A DNA stretch of 64,000 nucleotides. Origin: Symsagittifera roscoffensis (taxonomy: Eukaryota > Xenacoelomorpha > Acoela > Convolutidae). Made by a program: the position numbers and the translations under genes. Below the pieces are notes generated by a model, which did no database searches, was not told the origin of the DNA, and saw only the letters and a program-made list of their open reading frames with translations. This document shows, piece after piece, positions 42,567 through 52,022 of this stretch; the stretch's first letter is position 1, and every line of letters begins with the position of its first letter. The stretch covers positions 104,209 through 168,208 of the forward strand of contig NW_026971179.1 in the NCBI RefSeq assembly GCF_963678635.1, read 5' to 3'.

Positions 42567-43284
42567 TCGATCTCACTTTTAGTTCTTCTTTGCTCACGTA
42601 GATCTGCCCCACTAGATCTTCATCACATGTTATCATGGTTTTCGTATATACTTTTATCCCATCTATGTTTAGCATCACCTCATGCGGACCATAAGCTTCT
42701 GTATATCTGTTCTCAACACGGACTGACTTGCTGCCACCTCTTGTGAGTAGCGCCCTCAAGGCTCTAGACGTCGTCTGTGGGCTTATCGCACTCAAGTAAT
42801 CTGCGTACACGTCAATGTGCATTATTGTCTGATCGCTTGGTTCGTTCAAGTTCCTCGTAACTGCATGGCCGCCCACAGTGGTTAATGACATTATCCTGGC
42901 TCCGATCTTTGTTATGCCGAATGGCTTTCCCGTCACAATTTTCAGAGTGTTGCAATTTCCACTCTTTTTCGACCCTGCTGCGGCTTCTGGCACCGGCACC
43001 GACCAACCTAACATCTCATTTAACTTCTGCTTCTCGATCTCCTGTGTCAATCGTTGCTCTATTTCCTTCGTCGCTAGGTCGTGTTTGACTTTGTTGATAG
43101 CCTCTGCCACCACCTTCTCGTAATTTATCTCTAGGGCATTCCTGGCCGTGGCCTCTATTGCACTGTTGACTTGCGTTACAGCTTTCACCGTCTTCGTTGG
43201 CAGTTCCGCATTCAGTGCTTCCGAATTTTTTGTTTCAAACTCGGTTTGTCTGTTTCTCTGGTTCTGCACCGCCGCTAATGCCAA
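40573..43284 (-). CDS. Element III Gag end-protease-RT polyprotein, first copy (903 residues)
   Basis: The longest uninterrupted frame in the window. It starts mid-protein after a frameshift (LALAAVQNQRNRQTEFETKN). About residues 60-95 form a coiled segment (KHDLATKEIEQRLTQEIEKQ). An aspartic protease is centred on LLDTGAVLSVIP at residue ~278, with FILGRDFIRNFDVTID about 85 residues later. RT follows: QLRFCCDFRYLNSVTMKDAY, LDLGSAFWQVPL, and the active site VMCYVDGVVIATPT near 40990, where the second Asp is Gly. RIKKE is then followed directly by out-of-place sequence at about 40616, the join of a tandem duplication. The Asp-to-Gly change would abolish polymerisation. Confidence 0.8.
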   Translation of the reverse strand: MALAAVQNQRNRQTEFETKNSEALNAELPTKTVKAVTQVNSAIEATARNALEINYEKVVAEAINKVKHDLATKEIEQRLTQEIEKQKLNEMLGWSVPVPEAAAGSKKSGNCNTLKIVTGKPFGITKIGARIMSLTTVGGHAVTRNLNEPSDQTIMHIDVYADYLSAISPQTTSRALRALLTRGGSKSVRVENRYTEAYGPHEVMLNIDGIKVYTKTMITCDEDLVGQIYVSKEELKVRSIGHCAMLEEDAMHIGTEVDVSAHVLDISGKKTQLRGLLDTGAVLSVIPIETWERMGFDKEDLIDSRIRLSAANEGALRVLGRTPIIALNLGERNLWMSFLVVENLDESDQFILGRDFIRNFDVTIDLNNAMFRIRNPYRKYVIKPVNLKMANENKVPVFLSRRVSLKANEAAIVGLRMKNYNELIDSKQVCIVPNPNSQSAAVLGRSFSITKSGLCVSVLLNTLDITITIQMGRKLGYALPVKTRYEMTENVKENEIIECPNHRDKICFLRRLNKIKSSPGLVKSLKSETDDGLSSCSIFPERPILEEMEMDKLVLPEIEHLRGKVTDEQLEAIKDVLERNEDVFRNKADSGYCNFVEHEIELEESAVPHREGARRMTPHKSDACRKEIDTLLEYDMIEPSKSPWTCGVVMSKKKGDQLRFCCDFRYLNSVTMKDAYPIPRIDENLSKIGDAKFFTTLDLGSAFWQVPLRKQDRDKTGFACELGLFQWNRMPFGLCNAATFLRLMAHALIGVTKKYGNLVMCYVDGVVIATPTLEDLIERLDEVFACMKRSGLKCKTVKVRDTQGLKYLGRIVDRHGIRPDPDAAEAVLTWKSPKTEHQLMSFLGFANYYREFIKGYADKLYPMQQLMRHKGKNFTWNNAAEESFQRIKKEDTAPCWKKMRCTS

Positions 43285-44001
43285 CTAATGCTTTTGGGTG
43301 ACTCTGGTTCTTTACTGCCTCCCAAAACAAAGGACAGTCCATCCTGAAGTGTCCCTCTTGATTGCAGAAGAAACATCTAGCACCTATCTTGATGATCAAG
43401 CCACTATAATACTCATGTTCCTCCATCTGGCTCATATCTTCCTCATCGGGTGCATATCCCAGACTCTTCATGCCCTGTTTGTATGTTGTGCAATCCGCCA
43501 CGTGATGATCAGCTGACCCGCAGTTTGCGCATGATCTACGTTTGTCCATGTCATCTCTTGGCTTGTACCATGACGACCTTTGTGGATGACTCCCCCTTGC
43601 ATATTCCTGTTATCCGAATATGAGTACTTCTTGGGTTCCATTAGCATGTACTCTCTTGACTTCTGTCTCATTTCTTCTAGAGTCGGTGCGTTATCTTTCG
43701 ACAGTGTATAGTACGTTGCTAACAGTGTTCTCAAGTCGTCACTTTTCACCCCACCGATGAACTTCGAGGCGATGCTAAATTTCCTCCTATTTGTTGACTC
43801 TTCAGGATCACTCCTTCGTCTCAAGCTCTCGAGATCAGCTAGGAACCGATCAATTGATTCATCGTCCCTTTGCCTTCTTTTTTCGAATCTCATCATCGCT
43901 TGGTGACCCTTCATGCCTGACCCGAATCGATTCAACAATATCTCGAAGATCTTGTCCGCTGTGTCGCGTTCCTCTTCTTTCTTTGCAACTACGCATTTCA
44001 A
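43235..44001 (-). pseudogene. Element III Gag, capsid end and two zinc knuckles
   Basis: The frame 44001-43468 has CVVAKKEEERDTADKIFEIL, AMMRFEKRRQRDDESIDRFL, SIASKFIGGVKSDDLRTLLA and APTLEEMRQKSREYMLM. A frameshift around 43545 leads to the frame 43549-43235 with SCANCGSADHHVADCTTYKQ (first C-x2-C-x4-H-x4-C) and GARCFFCNQEGHFRMDCPLF (second). Both knuckles are complete. The frame shifts again after PKALVG to join the large polyprotein frame. Matches element II Gag at 20590-21230 closely in order. Confidence 0.8.
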
Positions 44002-44040
44002 TGCCGTGCCTTCTAAGTTACTGAGTGTCGCTATGCAGGC

Positions 44041-45165
44041 TTATCTCTCGTCGTTCAAGTTGTCCTGTTCCAAATGTAGTCTCATGACTTCTACCCAAGT
44101 ATCGATGCATCCGTCTGAGTCATCCTTAAATTCTTTTGGCTTCTTGAAGGTTATCCTGGATTTGCCACCTCCTCTCTCACTCGATTCAGTGTTTCTCGTA
44201 GCGAACGCTTCCAATGTTCTGTTCATCATTTCCCAGGTGCTAGCCCAAGTCATAGCATCAGGTCCCGCATTATTGTAGGTCGTGGAATCCCCTGGACCAC
44301 TCGTCGTATTTGCGGTTCTACTTTTCATAATTGTCTTGCCCCCCCCCCCGGTGCTGTGCTCGCTGCATCCCGGGGTAATGGTAACGGTGTTGACTGCCTT
44401 TTGTTCCGTTGTGGTTCCACGAAATCAACTCTGTTACCTTGCGTTCGATCCGTTACCGGTCTGTCTTGTAATGTAGAGTTTCTCAAGATAGCATCTAGTT
44501 TTTCCTGTATGGCACATGAACTCTCGGCCTGATCTCTTCTCGTGTTTGTTGTATCTTAATTCCTTCTTTATCACCTCTCTATCCTCCTCGCTGTGCTTTA
44601 GTTTCTTGTCGATCTGATCTAGCTTCGCCATCAGATCACCCAGCTCAAGATAAGTTGTTGTTTCATGGTCAGCTTTCGCCATAATGTTGGCTGCTGTCCC
44701 ATGTTTAACCTGGTCGTCGTCTTGGTTGGCCTCTGTCGTTATCGTGGAAACTGTTCCAAATGTTTTGCCTTTCTCGGCTTTCGGTTCTCCCGTCACTAGG
44801 TCTCTTGACTTTATCCCGACCATCATTGCTATCCTCTCTGTAAATTATGTTCTTTTTACTTGAGACTTGTCCATCACTGTTTCTGGAGTGTTGCCCGTTG
44901 TGTCTTCCACAGTGTCTATCGGCGAGAATTCCATCGATTTTTGATTCTGTTCCTCTGCATTCAGCATCGGTGTCGACTCCGTCGTCTTCTTCTCTACCTC
45001 AACAACACTCTGGTCTGGTGTTTCTAGGTCAATCTCAATGGCGGGTTCCGTTTGTACCCCTTCCGCGCCCTCTTTCGTTTTGTTCTCTTTTGAACTTCTT
45101 GTGTTGACCATACTCCCTGAAAAGTTCTTCCTTGTTATTTTTGGGCCAACCGTTGTGATTTTCAT
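44041..45165 (-). pseudogene. Element III Gag, N-terminal part
   Basis: Frames 45165-44845 (start MKITTVGPKITRKNFSGSMV), 44826-44434 and 44328-44041. The first is Glu/Thr-rich without a motif, with a short stretch resembling SGRMVETRS in element II. The second has a coiled coil (YLELGDLMAKLDQIDKKLKH, EEDREVIKKELRYNKHEK). The third has MTWASTWEMMNRTLEAF and FKKPKEFKDDSDGCIDTWVE, the same capsid segment as in elements I and II. There are breaks at 44845, about 44434 and 44041. A run of Cs at 44340-44350 lies between the second and third frames. Confidence 0.7.
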
Positions 45166-45489
45166 TGCGACGAGTTATATTTTGTCTTTGATTCCGTAGC
45201 CGTTTTTTCAGCTATCGGTACCCTGCTCCGCCTCATGATTTTTATTTACAATTATTTCTATTTTCAATATTACTATTTACAAAATACTATTCTAAGAATA
45301 AAAATTTTTGATAATAAATATATTAATAAGGAAAGACAAAGTTCCTATTCCCTTTAAGATTTATTAAAATTTTACCAATTCGTGATCCCAGCAGAATCCG
45401 ATCTATCGCGATTTAACGTTCCGATTAGTCCTATTGCTTTTGATTTAGTTTTTTCGACCTATCTTAAGACCCTTTAGTACCGTCACACC

Positions 45490-45995
45490 ACTTCGTTGTA
45501 CTGTCCCAACATTTCTATGTACTGTCTCAACACTTCTATGTTTTGTCCCAACACTTCTATGTACTGTCCCAAGACTTTTTGTTTCTGTCCCAAGACTTTC
45601 TGGTACTGTCCCAAGACTTTCCGGCACCGTCCCAAGACTTTCTGTTACTGTCTCAAGACTGCCTGTCCCAAGACTGCCTGTCCCAAGACTGCCTGTCCCA
45701 AGACTGCCTGTCCCAAGACTGCCTGTCCCAAGACTGCCTGTCCCAAGACTGCTTGTCCCAAGACTGCCTGTCCCAAGACTGCCTGTCCCAAGACTACCTG
45801 TCTCAAGACTGCCTGTCCCAAGACTGCCTGTCCCAAGGCTGCCTGTCCCAAGACTGCCTGTTCCAAGACTGCCTGTCACAAGACTGCCTGTTCCAAGACT
45901 GCCTGTCCCAAGACTGCCTGTCCCAAGACTGCCTGTCCCAAGACTGCCTGTCCCAAGACTGCCTGTCCCAAGACTGCCTGTCCCAGAGTGTCTGT
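45490..45995 (-). repeat. 15-bp minisatellite in the leader of element III
   Basis: From about 45646 to 45990, some 23 near-perfect copies of ctgtcccaagactgc, and from 45490 to 45646 about nine more diverged 15- to 18-base units (cttctatgtactgtccc, gactttctgttactgtc). The unit has no stop in any frame, which produces several overlapping artefact frames, for example 45879-45445 on the minus strand reading GSLGT repeats. On the coding strand the unit is CTTGGGACAGGCAGT. Confidence 0.9.
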
Positions 45996-46889
45996 CCCAA
46001 GACTGCCTTGAACCACTGTACCTTGTACCACCACTCGAGCTCTAGTAAAAATTTTCCCAAAAAAACCCAACCTTACTGGCCAAAAGTTATAATCACCAAC
46101 ACCCTTGTATTTATTTCCCTTTTAATATTTCGACGCAAGTTGAAACCTAACTTGTTCTAGGTGTCTTGTGATCACCTGTTTGTCCAAAACCGATTAAAAC
46201 TTTCTTCTCCAAAAGCGTCATAAATTTAACAGAGAGAAAAAAAATGAATTTGGTTTAAAAAAAATGTACCCACCTAAAATTCAAAGGTGACTTGTGTCAA
46301 CCCTTTATCTGAACAACAACAAAAAAAATGTCTGGTACCTGATTGCCACGCGTTCTCCTCCCCCCTGCTAGCGATCTTATGGGGTATCACAAAAGCTGTC
46401 TATGTCCGTTCACCCCTCCCGATCCTCCCGATCCGACCAGGGTACCTATCTTACTTCGATTTTAAATTCGGATATCCGCTTCTTATAACCGACGCGTGTA
46501 AGAATCTAATGTAACTAAATCGACGATGCCGATCAATTAGTTACTCTAATATGTCCCCCCTTTTTACACTTTACAACCACCAACCTCTAACCTAACCAGC
46601 CCCCCTTCTTACCTCCCCCTCTTTAGCCCCCCTCTTAAGCCGAAAATTCCCTTAAGCGCCGGGTGCTAATCCTCTCGAGAGAAAACCGTAGACCTGTTTC
46701 CAGGCCTGCTTGAGTAAAAACTTCCTCAAAACAATGGGGTTCCGCTTATCCAATTTTACACTTATCTCCTATAGTGTAATGTGGATTTTAACGATACCCG
46801 ATTGACCAACTTGAGAACACCCCCGTCCTATCTTGTTGCTCTGACCGTGCTGGCTGTTTCCTTGACTTGTCCTGCAGCTGATCACCTGC

Positions 46890-47090
46890 ACCACTTTCCC
46901 ACTTGGCTGGTCACCTGTTCCAGTCAAGTCTCCTAATGCTCCAGCTAAGTCCCTGTGAACCACTTTCCCACTCGACTGGTCACCTGTTCCAGTCAAGTCT
47001 CCTAATGGTCCAGCTAAGTCCCTGTGAACCACTCTCCCACTCGACTGGCCACCTGTTCCAGTCAAGTCTCCTAATGGTCCAGCTAAGTTG
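46890..47090 (-). repeat. 69-bp tandem repeat in the leader of element III
   Basis: cacctgttccagtcaagtct starts at 46912, 46981 and 47050, so the unit is 69 bases with nearly three copies. Each contains ccactttcccactcgactgg and ggtccagctaagtccctg. It is unrelated to the 15-bp array and open in one frame on each strand by chance. Confidence 0.9.
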
Positions 47091-47536
47091 CAAGCTATCT
47101 GAAAACCCTTTACAACGCCCCACCTTCAGATTGCTGAAATGATCGAAACGATCGGTCTTTTGAAAAAACAGTATATGTATACTACTTAATTAATATAAAG
47201 GTTTGATCCAACTAATTTGGTGTCAAAGTCACTATCATTTTTTGTTTTTTATTTTTTGTTCCTTTTTCTGTTCTTTTTCGGTTTTTGTTTCTCTTTTTGT
47301 CTTTTGCTCGTTTTTTCGTCCGCCCTAGTTACCCCCCCCCCCCCCTTACTCGGTTAGGTAAGCCTCGTTCGGAGAGCGTACCATGAAGTTTTCACGAGTT
47401 TCCTTAAAAAGCTATCACGGTACAACCGGAACGTTTACACGTTCCCGCTGAACCGTACCACCGGTACTCTAGAATGGGCATGTAGCCCGGAGCTGCGTCA
47501 AGTGGGTTCCACTCCGTAGTCATGTTGTCGTAAAAA

Positions 47537-47551
47537 CACCCAGGAGCGCCA
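47537..47551 (-). promoter_or_regulatory. Candidate primer-binding site of element III
   Basis: Minus strand TGGCGCTCCTGGGTG, 11 bases inside the 5' LTR (inner edge 47563). One base differs from the family B site at 13743-13729, at the same distance. The LTRs differ strongly, so conservation of this stretch is meaningful. The tRNA partner is not identified here. Confidence 0.5.
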
Positions 47552-47562
47552 TAAAAACACTA

Positions 47563-48461
47563 TGTAACAGTCGCCTACTTCGGTCACATATGAGGCTTAA
47601 GAAGAATAGGCCCTATAACCATTGGCTCAAGAGTCAGGGACAATATCTCTCGTGTTTTTCTACCTCAAAACGGTCGGATCCAATTCGGTTTGCTTGCGAC
47701 ATGAAACTAAAAACCCATTACAGCTCAAAGACCACTACCAAAACACCCCCCCCCCCCCCCCCCCACTCTAGAAAATAAGAACGTCCCCATACTTAGGTCT
47801 CAAAATACCCAAAATACACGAACGCCGTTAAAAACAGGGTCGTAACAATCAGCCCAGTTACTTTTTATTAGACAGTGAAACTTTGATCCATTTCAGATGG
47901 ATCAACCTAAAACTAGCCTTATATCAACATAACAATCATAAAACACACTCAAGAAAACTAAATTGAGAACTCGGCACACTCGAGAATTAGAGGTAACTAA
48001 ATTAATGAGCAACTCGAGAATTAAGTATGATAATTTGAGAAGTTCAATACTAATTGGTTTCAATAAGGAAAACAAATTTTGACTCTAGTAATGAAGTTTT
48101 TGTCTGAACCATTGGGACACCCCAGCTGTCCACCTTTCCACTGAGGGTTCACTCTAGTTCAACTCGAATAATCGTGTTCTTCTTTCGCAATCGTTTCTTC
48201 TCCTATTTCAGGATAAGACGGCTCTACTCGCGTTTATTTTGTATCTGGAAATTGCGAATAGCCATTTCCCGCTGCTTTTCAGGTACTTTCCCGCGATTGT
48301 AAATCGGAAAATCTGATCTTCTATTTCTGAGATTTTTTAGTTTCCGCCAGAAAGTTGAGCATGACAGGCTCCATTCAATTTTAGAAAAATTGAAATTCCT
48401 CCCAAAATTACGTATTTTGTGTTCCTGAAGGTCAAACTTCCAAATATGACCGACTGGCACA
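47563..48461 (-). repeat. 5' LTR of element III (899 bp)
   Basis: Direct repeat of 24143-25039. Minus strand ends are TGTGCCAGTCGG (48461) and CGACTGTTACA (47563). The hairpin GATCCAT/ATGGATC is at 47903-47885 and AATAAA at 47869-47864. A run of about 21 Cs at 47744-47764 is only about 8 long in the other LTR. Differences from the 3' LTR are scattered single changes and a few small indels, by eye around 5 percent. Confidence 0.85.
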
Positions 48462-49229
48462 AAGATCAACACCCGGGACAAGGAAGTTTTTCCGGGGAGT
48501 CTGATGTAGATGAAAAAGTTCCTGATGAGAAGCAGTACCTGGAGAATAAAGTTTTGTCCGGAGAGTTCAGATGGATGCGAAGAAGGCACAGAACTGACCC
48601 AGGAGATGGTGCAGACTCCGTTACAGACTCTTCAACAGATGACAATTCCCGAAACTCAGGAATTGACACCTACTCAGACAGGAACTCGAGCTCGGGATCG
48701 GAACCGTCAGATCTAGCGATCCACACACTACTAGTGGAAACTCGAGCAAGGGATCTGGATAGAGAGGTATACCAGTACCCTTACAGTGATCGCTACCTCA
48801 TACCAGGTGAAAGAGTCTTCGATAACGCAGCGGTTGATCTGCAAACAATAGCGGTATCGAAACGTTCGATGAGTCTGTTGCCACAAAAAGAGGTAGTCAG
48901 GACTGATCTTCAGCCATTCGGACAGGAAACACAGCCATTGGCAAAGATTTGGTGCGTTAAGATGGAAGAAGATACGCATCAGCCCAATGAGCTGAATAGT
49001 CAGATGAGGGTCATGAAGACGTACTTGAAGGCGAGATACAGACTCTCGGATCTACTAATAGCGCAGAGAAATGACCGCATGACAAGCAACCTGAAAAGGT
49101 GCATCGAAAATGGTTCTCCGGACAAAGGATACCTCGAGGAAGACAGTTACCGCATTCTGAGACAGTATTTTATGCAGAAAGAGGGAAGGTTATACTTGAA
49201 CAAGGACGGGATTGTGGCTTGCAAGTGAA
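48462..49229 (+). pseudogene. Element II RNase H-integrase linker, continued after the insertion
   Basis: The frame open from 48419 to 49228 begins inside the LTR of element III. From 48462 it is element II: DQHPGQGSFSGESDVDEKVP, RWMRRRHRTDPGDGADSVT, a Ser/Asp-rich stretch, AIHTLLVETRARDLDREVYQ, then WCVKMEEDTHQPNELNSQMR, KARYRLSDLLIAQRNDRMTS and RILRQYFMQKEGRLYLNKDG. The last parts match linker ends in elements I and III. A stop at 49226-49228 after VACK separates it from integrase; the neighbouring sequence keeps reading REEDKVLYKY in the same frame. Confidence 0.75.
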
Positions 49230-50149
49230 GAGAAGAAGACAAAGTCCTATACAAGTATATTGCGATAGTGTTGCGGCAACTCTATCAAACAGAACTCTTA
49301 TTCAGGTCGCATGATCAGATGGGCCATCAGGGGATCGACAAAGTATATCAGAGGATCCTGAAGCGCTTTGAGTGGCCTGGAATGAAAAAGGCATGCGAGA
49401 AGTGGGTAACAGCATGTCTGTCATACCAACAGGTCAAGGATCCAAGGAAATTGCAATTTCCTTTACAATTGATCGAGTCGTCTGAATTCAACGAGGTGGT
49501 GCAGATAGATCATCAAAAGATATGCATGACAGACAGTGGTTATAATCAAATCTTGGTCATTATTGATCACTTTACGATGTATGTAGAGGCCGTGCCCTGC
49601 ATAACTGCCTCAGCGGAAGAGACGTGCGACCACCGGATCAATACGTGGATAGCGAGACATGGTTGTCCGATGACGTTTCAATCGGATAACGGAACAGCTT
49701 TCGTAGGAGAACTCACGAAAAAGCTAATGAGACGCTCACAGGTTGCTCAAGCTCACTCCACGACATACCATCCCCAGACAAATGGCTTAGTGGAAAGGCA
49801 GAATCGAACGTTAGTGTCGATGCTGAGGGTATATTGTTCCAGGTACATGACCGATTGGGACAGATATCTTCCACAGGTGATGGGAGCTTACAATAGCACG
49901 CAACCTTCCACCACCGGAGTTATTCCACATTTGATGCTAACGGGGCACGAGAAGTCTTTGCCCTTGAATTTCTTCTACCCAGAGTATGAGGGTAAGAAGA
50001 CGTCACCACAGGTCTATGTAAGGGATGTAATAAGACGTAAGGCAAGGCAGAGGGAAATATCTGACAAGAAAGCAGCTGATGCAAAAGCTTATTCGGTAGG
50101 GGACTACGTATGGGTATTTCAGAACGTCATACCACCGAAAGGAACGTAA
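49230..50149 (+). CDS. Element II integrase, with complete D,D-35-E (293 residues open)
   Basis: The frame 49268-50149 covers the zinc-binding domain (RSHDQMGHQGIDKV with two His; CEKWVTACLSYQQ, where the last Cys of relatives is Tyr). The core follows: Asp81 in VVQIDHQKIC, Asp140 in FQSDNGTAFVG and Glu176 in NGLVERQNRTL, exactly 35 residues between the last two. RVYCSRYMTDWDRYLPQVMG and FYPEYEGKKTSPQVYV follow, then DYVWVFQNVIPPKGT. A small deletion near 50040 removes part of the helix after IRR. The enzyme would insert cDNA into the host genome. Lost zinc Cys and missing downstream frame make function doubtful. Confidence 0.85.
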
Positions 50150-50488
50150 AGCTCGTAAAAGCTCCTAAAAAAGTGGAGGGGACCCTTCATGATTACGGAG
50201 GTGCACCAGGAGGGACGCTTCTATAGACTGAGTACTGGCCGAGCCGCTCATTACAAAAACATTAAGCCACACAATCCATCGACAGAAGACTGGTGTATAC
50301 CTGCAGACATGGAAGAGGGGGTTTATCTAATGATAGACCCTGCTTGTGAGGTCAACGAGAAGGGCACCAGGGAAAAGAACGATGGAAATGAAGTCATAGA
50401 GGAAGGGACAAGTACACCACTGGACCTGGACCCAAATGAGGTGATTGAAGCAGACGATGAAACTTTACCCTACGCAGAAGAGGACTGA
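50150..50488 (+). pseudogene. Element II integrase C-terminal domain
   Basis: After a short insertion that shifts the frame at 50146-50170 (repeated agctc), the frame 50189-50488 carries FMITEVHQEGRFYRLSTGRA, the GPF/Y-type C-terminal domain of Ty3 integrases (the Gly-Pro lies just upstream in frame), then EDWCIPADMEEGVYLMIDPA and an acidic stretch. It ends EED and TGA at 50486-50488; element I has Trp at this codon, so this is a nonsense change. Pol was evidently continuous with the next domain. Confidence 0.75.
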
Positions 50489-51624
50489 CAAGACACTGAA
50501 CACAGGGAGGTTCCCAGGAACTTGGAACTGGATCTTCCGTTCACGATACAGACTCGACAGAATGACAGGACAAGATCCAAGAAGAAATATAACCCTTATG
50601 GCGACGACTTTGTAGTGGACAGGATAGATCTAAAGAAGATAGTGGAAGAAGTAGAAGGTCTAGAAGATATAATTATGTCACAGGATATTGACATAGTCGA
50701 TGATCACGACGAGGAATGGATCGAGGACCGGTCGAAACCCGAGGTAGAATTCGACGACGAGCAACAGCAATCCTACGAACAAGAGTTGACGAATCTGCGT
50801 GTCTTGGAGTGGTTGAAGGGAATGACTTCGGACCCAAAGGAGACCAGTGTCACGATTCAAGATGTAGATCTTGAAAGCATGAAATACAGGAAAACCGAAC
50901 GAGAAGATCCTTCCTGGGCTGCCCAGGAGGGGCAACTACTCATTCTGGCTTCCAACCTCGACTTGATATTCGGTACGCGATCGACGGGGACGTCGATGGA
51001 TATTTTTTTCCGGGGAGTGGGGGTAAGACTTACCCACAATAAAAAAAATATTATTAAAAAAATTAAGAATAGAAAGAGAGACAGAGATTTAGAAACGGAA
51101 ACAGGCGAGGACCCTAAGAAACCGGACATAGGGAGGGTAGTTGAGTCATATTTTAACTTACCAAATGAATATTCAAGTAGCATAATACTAACAGAAAGCG
51201 ATTTCATACTCACAAATAGAACATGTGCGATAGCAATCACAGCAGACATGAGTTTTAAGACAGCGTTAGCAGCAGATTTTAAGAGAGAATATAAAAACAT
51301 AGAATTCCTTTGGAAGCAAAGACCAGGAATAGGGGGTGTAGCAGCCTTGCCTCCAGCGGCATCACAGATACCGGTAAAGTACTTATGCTTCTTGGTGACG
51401 AGGGCGACGGAGAAGCGGCACGTGGACCCAGAAAATCTAGTCTTGTCCTTGACGAGATTGAGAGACTTCCTCGTGGAAAGGGAAGTGAAGGAGCTTTCGC
51501 TTCCAGTGTACGATCCGGACAGAGGACGACTGCATCCACGGGAACTATACGCGAACTATACGCGCTGATACACGTAATCTTCTCTGATACTAATATACAA
51601 GTATACTTGCATAAGAAATATTAG
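50489..51624 (+). CDS. Element II Pol extension with macrodomain-like fold
   Basis: The frame 50522-51568 (348 residues), with its last part moved into the frame ending 51624 by an 11-base duplication (gaactatacgc, 51541-51562). Residues 20-160 are acidic (YNPYGDDFVVDRIDLKK, NLRVLEWLKGM). From about residue 225 a macrodomain-like order appears: ESDFILTNRTCAIAITADMS, a helix (TALAADFKREYKN), GIGGVAALPP, a YLCFLVTRATEKRHVDPEN strand, a long helix (LTRLRDFLVEREVKELS), LPVYDPDRGRLHPRELYA and a final strand FSDTNIQVYLHKKY. Macrodomains bind or hydrolyse ADP-ribose. The usual Gly-rich second loop is replaced by YDPDRG in both elements. No Ty3 element I know has this. Confidence 0.6.
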
Positions 51625-52022
51625 TATAGGTAGAGTTTAGGTGGCATAGAAGGGGGCGTTATACTAAATTTGTGTTGTGTGTGATATGTGTTATGCGTTA
51701 TGTTATGTGTTGTGTTATTAAGACATAAGGGTAAGAAGGAGTTAGTGACCAAGAAAAACTGAATGACGATCTTAGGAATAGATCCAAACTTTGAACTTTC
51801 CAATCTTAGGTCGAATTCCAATTTTTAGAAACTGATTGATTTTAGTAAATTTTAAGATCAAAACCTTTTTATCTGATTGTTTCAAATGAATTTTAATGCC
51901 AAACTAGTGCAAAGTTGACAAGTGTGAGAATCGTGACCTCTTTTCTAGATCCTGATTGATCATTTAATCACTCACTTGAGTTCAAATCGTTGAATCAATA
52001 ATCAAATCAAAATCGAAAGAGA
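51625..52022 (+). other. Spacer between Pol and the second frame of element II
   Basis: About 400 A/T-rich bases with no frame on the coding strand. A tgtgttgtgtgtgatatgtgttatgcg stretch at about 51671-51715 is low-complexity. No splice consensus can be assigned, although an intron acceptor or internal promoter could lie here, since the next gene starts at 52023 without continuing the Pol frame. Confidence 0.5.

Larger units (their letters stand above)
45166..47562 (-). other. 5' leader of element III
   Basis: About 2.4 kb between the 5' LTR and Gag, without a credible gene. It contains two tandem arrays (45490-45995 and 46890-47090), a C-run at 47333-47345 and A/T-rich stretches (45240-45330, 47160-47330). 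Apart from the candidate primer-binding segment, I see little similarity to the leaders of elements I and II, so the leader, unlike the proteins, is specific to this LTR family. Confidence 0.6.
23958..48461 (-). mobile_element. Element III: 24.5-kb giant LTR element nested in element II
   Basis: It is bounded by two long direct repeats (23958-25039 and 47563-48461) that begin TGTGCCAGTCGG and end CGACTGTTACA on the minus strand. Between them, on the minus strand: leader 47562-45166, gag 45165-43235, pol 43284-34862 including a duplicated protease-RT segment, a second frame 34379-25482, a 3' UTR and a polypurine tract at 25040-25050. It splits element II Pol inside the linker. Only aag is shared by the two outer flanks as a possible target duplication, shorter than the 4-6 bp usual for Ty3 types. 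LTR copies differ at a few percent, so the insertion is not recent. Confidence 0.85.

Noticed and set aside
45445-45879. Minus-strand frame with GSLGT pentapeptide repeats, and similar overlapping frames on both strands
   Set aside because: They are caused by a 15-bp minisatellite without stops in any phase; several contradictory frames are open over the same bases.
45646-45995. Possible CRISPR array
   Set aside because: Units are 15 bp and directly adjoining with no unique spacers; the setting is a eukaryotic retroelement leader.
47744-47764. Regulatory C-tract
   Set aside because: The run is about 8 long in the other LTR, so it looks like homopolymer slippage or a sequencing artefact.
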